8,381 nucleotides of DNA from an uncultured Flavobacteriales bacterium (GTDB lineage: Bacteria > Bacteroidota > Bacteroidia > Flavobacteriales_D > Sanyastnellaceae). Below the pieces are notes generated by a model that was not told the origin of the DNA, made no database searches, and saw only the letters and a program-made list of their open reading frames with translations. Location: NCBI GenBank assembly GCA_938003665.1, contig CALKYI010000016.1:1-8381 (forward strand), read 5' to 3'. Of this stretch, positions 4,614 to 8,381 are shown in pieces (within the stretch, counting starts at the first letter, position 1; each line of letters starts with the position of its first letter). A program made the position numbers and the translations under genes.

Positions 4614-6569
4614 ATGACAACAGCAATTTTGGTGCTCATCTTCTCGTGGGCAGCCCCTGTCCTAGGTCAAGATGCTCACGTGGAAGAGGCGTTGGAAGAT
4701 TCTGTGTGGACGGCGCTCGAGGCTCGGATTAATGCGTTGGGTGTTGCCGAAGTGCAAGCTTCTCCCTTGAATCCTTCGCGTCCCAAAATGAAGCCTTCGG
4801 AGGTTTTGCAGGCGACTGCTCTTGACCAAATTCCCGCGACGTCACGCATCGAGGCATTGACCGCTTTGCCTGGCGTCGATATGGTGTCCAACGGTGCTGG
4901 CACTTTGCGTCCCGTCATCCGTGGCCTGTCTGGCCTGCGCGTGGCGACGCTGTTCAACGGCGCCCGCATCGAAAGCCAAGCGTGGGGTGAGTACCATGGC
5001 ATTTACCTCCCCGAAGAAGGCGTGCAAGCGGTAGAGGTGATCCGCGGGCCGGCCACCTTGGCGTACGGATCCGATGCGTACGGCGGCGTGCTCAATTTTA
5101 TCCCCAAAGCACCCGCGGCCGAACAAGGTCGCGAAAACCGCATCGGCCTCAGCGGCTTCTCCGCCACGGACGGATGGCAAGTGACAGCCGCCACTGAAAA
5201 GCGCAGCAAAACCACCTTCCACTCGTTCCGCGGCGGCTTCAAGGAGCAGGGCGATTACCGGTTGCCCAATGGCGACCACGTCCAGAACTCAGCCTACCAG
5301 CAGTTTTTCGGGCAAGGTAGTTTCGGGTACATCCGCCCGTGGGGTGTCATCGAAGGAGCCTACTCTTCCGCGTATAACACGGCCGGACTGATCGGGTACG
5401 ACGGCTACCAGCAAACGGGAGATCACCTCGTCACCACGTCCACGCGCTTCAGCTTGGGGGACTGGCAGGTGACCCCGCGGATCTCCTATCAGCTCAATCA
5501 CCGCAAGGAATTTGACCGGATCCAGGAAGACCAACCGGGCGAAGGTGAGTTGGAATTGCTGGCGTTGGACATCAGCCTACGCACCCTGCGCTGGGAAACC
5601 ATTTTGCACCGGGAGCAATCCGGCGGCTGGAGCACCACGTTCGGGGTTCAAGGTTTTCAAGCCAACAGCCAGTTTGATGATGACGGTACCGTGGAATTGC
5701 TGTTCACGCCGCTCATCCCGACATCTTCCGCAACTGAAAACAGCGCCTTCGCCGTGTTCGACCGCGCCATCGGACAAGGCGGCGTGCAAGTCTCCGGTCG
5801 AAGCGACTACCGCATCACCACCGAGGATGCGCCACGTACGGACTGGTTGAACAGCCTTGCCGCCGGTGCCCACTGGGACCTCAGTGAGGCCACCACGTTG
5901 CGGATGAGTGTGGCTCGAAACGAGCGTGCACCCGGGTTGGCCGAACTGTACAGCCAAGGCGTGCACTACTGCGCGTACCGGTTTGAATCCGGCAACCGTG
6001 CTTTGCAGAAGGAGCAGAGCTTCAATGTGGAATCGAGCCTTGAGTGGAAGCCCGAATGGGGGCGGTTTGAGGTGGCCCTGTACCAAAATACCATCGCGAA
6101 TTACGTTTACATCCGCCCTTCCGGTGAGGCGGTGGACGGCTGGCAGGTCTACACGTGGGAGGCCACGGATGCCCAATTCAATGGCGGCGAAGCTTCGCTG
6201 CAAGTGCGGCCGGCCGACTGGAAACACCTCCACGCGGATGCGGTCTTTTCACTCGTGGATGCGCGCGACCGCAACGGGGAAGCGTTGCCCTTGATTCCTC
6301 CAGCGACCTTCCGCAGCACGGTGGGCTGGGCCAATGGAAGCGCGGGCCGGCTGAACGGTCTATTTGCCAACGTCGTTTGGAACCACAACCGCGATGCCTC
6401 GTTGCTTCATGCAGCAGCTGGTGGGGAATTGAGCGATGTGCTGGCCGTGAACCTGTCGGTTCAAAACCTGCTCAACACCGAGTTCATCCCGACGATGAGC
6501 ATGCTCCGCGAGCTCAACATCGCCGAGCCCGGACGCAACGTGCGGGTGCAGTTGGTGTGGAAGTTCTAA
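4602..6569 (+). CDS. TonB-dependent outer-membrane receptor, short type without regulatory-like domain
   Basis: This 655-residue receptor has a signal peptide cleaved near G22|Q23, a plug (about 62-172) and a barrel ending in F655. Plug motifs include RPVIRGLSGLRVATLFNGAR (103-122), WGEYHGIYLPEEG and IRGPATLAYGSDAYGGVLNF (147-166). In the barrel, ERAPGLAELYSQGVH...RFESGN resembles the conserved RAPS-ELYSNGPH-FE-GNP pattern of the metal/heme receptor-like group that includes ZnuD. That suggests a metal or metal-chelate ligand, but the evidence is from memory and substrate assignment is uncertain. The GTG at 4602 is chosen because it supplies the basic KRR start of the signal peptide; an ATG at 4614 would leave no positive charge. 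The GTG lies within a hairpin. The gene ends 3 bp from the convergent dockerin-like gene. Confidence 0.9.
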   Translation: MKRRMTTAILVLIFSWAAPVLGQDAHVEEALEDSVWTALEARINALGVAEVQASPLNPSRPKMKPSEVLQATALDQIPATSRIEALTALPGVDMVSNGAGTLRPVIRGLSGLRVATLFNGARIESQAWGEYHGIYLPEEGVQAVEVIRGPATLAYGSDAYGGVLNFIPKAPAAEQGRENRIGLSGFSATDGWQVTAATEKRSKTTFHSFRGGFKEQGDYRLPNGDHVQNSAYQQFFGQGSFGYIRPWGVIEGAYSSAYNTAGLIGYDGYQQTGDHLVTTSTRFSLGDWQVTPRISYQLNHRKEFDRIQEDQPGEGELELLALDISLRTLRWETILHREQSGGWSTTFGVQGFQANSQFDDDGTVELLFTPLIPTSSATENSAFAVFDRAIGQGGVQVSGRSDYRITTEDAPRTDWLNSLAAGAHWDLSEATTLRMSVARNERAPGLAELYSQGVHYCAYRFESGNRALQKEQSFNVESSLEWKPEWGRFEVALYQNTIANYVYIRPSGEAVDGWQVYTWEATDAQFNGGEASLQVRPADWKHLHADAVFSLVDARDRNGEALPLIPPATFRSTVGWANGSAGRLNGLFANVVWNHNRDASLLHAAAGGELSDVLAVNLSVQNLLNTEFIPTMSMLRELNIAEPGRNVRVQLVWKF

Positions 6570-6572
6570 AGC

Positions 6573-7661
6573 CTAGAGCCAAGACAGGAACAGCAAAATG
6601 TCCTGAACGTTGACCACCCCGTCGCCATTGATGTCCCCTTGCGGGCAGGAGGTGCATCCAAAGTCAGCGAGCATGCCGAGCAAATCCTCGACCGTGAATT
6701 CTCCGTCCCCGTTGAAATCGCCTGGGTACGCACAATCCCCCGCCAATTGCCACGTGGCCGCCGGGTCGAAGTTGGTCGCCTCTTCATCCATGCAACCGAA
6801 AACGGTGAGGTCGGCGTTGGAGAATGTCAGGCCTTCGGCGAACTCGATGCCCTCGGTGCCGTCGTCGAGTACGGTTTTGGCGAGCAGGTTGATGGTCCCA
6901 TTGAATGAGGACGGGTCAGTCACAGTAAACTGACCGATGGGCACAGCGCCGTTGTTCGAAGTCGGTGTGGGAAAATTGGGGAAAAACGCCCCGCCGATGC
7001 TGTCGTCCATGAGAATGGAGCCGGGGTCCAAGCTGTCAACCCAGTTGGCGAACCCTGCTACCCAAGAGACCGTGGCGGTGGAGTTTGCGTCCGCAGCAAT
7101 GCCGGCGTTGAACCACGAGGTGAATTGATTGGCGGGGAAGGCGCTGTTGAAGAGCGGCTGGTAGGAACTGACAACCACGGTCTCACCCAAGTCGTCACCG
7201 AATCCGTAAAAAGCATCCGCGGTCTCCAACACCAGCGGCCGGTCCTCGTCACCGAACACCGCCAGCAAGCGGTCGTCGGGGTCCTCCAGCAAGGCATACA
7301 CATGGTAGGTGACAGAACCTGCGGGCAAGGTGCCGCCCAGGCCCAAAAGGTCTTCGGTATGCACGGCGTATTCCACGACCGCCAGGTCGATGATGTGCCC
7401 CGTGGTGGTGTCGTACCAGTCAAGGTTGCCGCACGAATTGCCCCAGAAGGGCAGGAAACTCAGGAAGTCCGACAGATCCTGGACGCCCGAGCTGTCGGGA
7501 TCCATGGGCCCTCCGACCACGCCGTAATTGCCCAAGGCGTACAGCATGGTGTTTGCACCGATGACGCCGTCGCCGTCGTGGTCGAACCAATCGCACGGGG
7601 ATTGGCCGTACGTGCAAGTGACAAAAAGCAGCGATAACAAGAGGGGCTCAAGGCGTATCAT
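6573..7661 (-). CDS. Secreted protein with dockerin/EF-hand-like pairs at both ends
   Basis: The 362 residues begin with a signal peptide cleaved near G19|Q20. An N-terminal pair of calcium-loop-like motifs follows: DHDGDG at 27-32 and DPDSSGVQDLSD at 54-65. A central domain (about 80-285) is of a type I recall from secreted Flavobacteriales proteins (TYHVYALLEDPDDRLLAVFG). Next comes the Cys-bounded module GCMDEEATNFDPAAT...CAYP (289-313). A C-terminal type-I dockerin-like pair ends the protein: DFNGDGEFTVED at 315-326 and DINGDGVVNVQD at 343-354, stopping eight residues after the last loop. Loops 2 to 4 have Asp at positions 1 and 12; the first lacks the position-12 Asp. Calcium-stabilised folding outside the cell is likely. 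No cohesin and no type IX sorting domain is seen, and function is unknown. Confidence 0.85.
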   Translation of the reverse strand: MIRLEPLLLSLLFVTCTYGQSPCDWFDHDGDGVIGANTMLYALGNYGVVGGPMDPDSSGVQDLSDFLSFLPFWGNSCGNLDWYDTTTGHIIDLAVVEYAVHTEDLLGLGGTLPAGSVTYHVYALLEDPDDRLLAVFGDEDRPLVLETADAFYGFGDDLGETVVVSSYQPLFNSAFPANQFTSWFNAGIAADANSTATVSWVAGFANWVDSLDPGSILMDDSIGGAFFPNFPTPTSNNGAVPIGQFTVTDPSSFNGTINLLAKTVLDDGTEGIEFAEGLTFSNADLTVFGCMDEEATNFDPAATWQLAGDCAYPGDFNGDGEFTVEDLLGMLADFGCTSCPQGDINGDGVVNVQDILLFLSWL

Positions 7662-7755
7662 GGCAGTAAGGTACTGAATTTGAGCACACTCGTGGATTCA
7701 AACGAACAAATTGCCTGGATTCGGATTACCTTGGGAACACGTCAATTGATTACCC
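7662..7755. promoter_or_regulatory. Divergent intergenic region with TGGATTC direct repeat
   Basis: These 94 bp must hold the promoters of both the dockerin-like gene (minus) and the hydroxylase gene (plus). Only imperfect -7 boxes are seen: TTCGTTTG on the minus strand (7706-7699) and TACCTTGG on the plus strand (7727-7734), neither with a well-spaced -33 element. TGGATTC is repeated directly at 7693-7699 and 7716-7722, 23 bp apart, which could place two sites on a similar face of the helix. Function is uncertain. Confidence 0.25.
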
Positions 7756-8381
7756 ATGGAAGAATTCCTTTCCTTTTTTGAATCGATGCCGTCCTGGCAG
7801 AAATTGGCCTGGATTGTGCTTTGCATGTCGCTGAATTTCGTCTTTGAAGGCATGCGCCCCCTCTTCAAAGGCGGGTACCGAAGCTGGAAGCACACCCGAA
7901 CGAACTTGGTCTTTCTTTCCACCACTATGGTTATCAATGTGGTGTTTGGCCTGCTGACGGTGGGGGTGTTTGCGTGGGGGGCGGAAGCGCAGGTTGGGTT
8001 GTTGCATTGGGTCGATTGGTCCATCGGATTGGAATTGCTGCTGGCCATTGTAGTGTTTGATTTCATTGCGCAGTTTGGGTTGCATTGGTGCTTGCACAAC
8101 GTGCCGCTCCTGTGGAATTTGCACATGGTCCACCACAGCGATACCCACGTGGATGTGACCACCGGCACACGGCACCATCCGATTGATTTTGTGGTGCGGG
8201 AGGTATTTGCTGTCTTGGCCGTGACGCTGACCGGTGCGCCTGTGGCGTTCTATGTCTTCTACCGGATCTTGACGGTGTTCTTCACGTACATGACCCACGC
8301 CAACGTGGAATTGCCTGAAGGACTCGAACGGGTATTGGGGTATGTTTTCGTTAAGCCCGGGATGAACAAGTTACACAACAA
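7756..8381 (+). CDS. Sterol desaturase/fatty acid hydroxylase superfamily membrane protein, C-terminus cut by window
   Basis: The frame is open for 208 codons from the ATG at 7756 to the right edge. Hydrophobic stretches (about 15-35, 48-75, 88-110 and 148-178) indicate a multi-pass inner-membrane protein. The di-iron histidine boxes of the superfamily are visible. HWCLH (H110, H114) is the HX3H box and HMVHH (H123, H126, H127) the HX2HH box. RHHP (139-142) and THANVELP (180-187) follow in the expected order. Members hydroxylate or desaturate lipids, sterols or carotenoids using oxygen; the substrate here is unknown. The last visible segment, VFVKPGMNKLHN (197-208), aligns with the family's TPxMHxxHH box but shows Asn where His is expected at two positions. 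The family usually runs 60 or more residues further. Confidence 0.85.
   Translation, partial: MEEFLSFFESMPSWQKLAWIVLCMSLNFVFEGMRPLFKGGYRSWKHTRTNLVFLSTTMVINVVFGLLTVGVFAWGAEAQVGLLHWVDWSIGLELLLAIVVFDFIAQFGLHWCLHNVPLLWNLHMVHHSDTHVDVTTGTRHHPIDFVVREVFAVLAVTLTGAPVAFYVFYRILTVFFTYMTHANVELPEGLERVLGYVFVKPGMNKLHN

Noticed and set aside
5577..6233. 218-codon open frame on the minus strand inside the second receptor gene
   Set aside because: It is antisense to conserved barrel sequence, shows no family motif or signal peptide, and is best explained by G+C-rich codon usage.
7750..8298. 182-codon open frame on the minus strand at the right end
   Set aside because: It is antisense to the hydroxylase gene, whose histidine boxes are unmistakable. 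The opposite frame is His/Gln/Arg-rich without a domain.

Overview
The window reads as a chromosomal segment of a Bacteroidota bacterium, probably Flavobacteriales. This placement is inferred from several signals: two TonB-dependent outer-membrane receptors, one with the N-terminal carboxypeptidase-regulatory-like domain typical of the phylum; a secreted protein carrying the Cys-bounded GCMDEEATNFDPAAT...CAYP module and dockerin repeats common in marine Flavobacteriales; start codons without clear Shine-Dalgarno sequences; and TAnnTTTG-like -7 promoter boxes. By eye the G+C content is above 50%, which is high for the order. I see no mobile element, CRISPR array, tRNA or rRNA.

Layout. Positions 1-184 (minus) hold the start of a secreted protein that runs off the left edge. 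Then come a small lipoprotein (306-560, minus), a strong intrinsic terminator (579-609) and a 922-residue TonB-dependent receptor (628-3396, minus) with a promoter-like element upstream. A thioredoxin/AhpC-type redoxin (3613-4173, minus) is divergent from a small antibiotic-biosynthesis-monooxygenase (ABM)-fold protein (4214-4525, plus). Their 40-bp gap contains a perfect 15-bp palindrome that overlaps -7-like boxes facing both ways. A second, shorter TonB-dependent receptor (4602-6569, plus) follows after a leader rich in inverted repeats. It meets, tail to tail and only 3 bp apart, a secreted protein with EF-hand/dockerin-like pairs at both ends (6573-7661, minus). A sterol-desaturase/fatty-acid-hydroxylase family membrane protein (7756 to the right edge, plus) is divergent from it and truncated by the window.

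How the genes might work together. The two receptors imply energised uptake across the outer membrane. Neither is next to a SusD partner, and neither substrate can be read from the sequence. The ABM-fold protein and the second receptor are co-oriented with 76 bp between them, so they may be co-transcribed. The redoxin and ABM gene may share a regulatory site. These links are inference. I do not see a clear new multigene system. The points most worth checking are the palindromic divergent promoter, the structured leader of the second receptor, the two-ended dockerin protein and the altered third histidine box of the hydroxylase.
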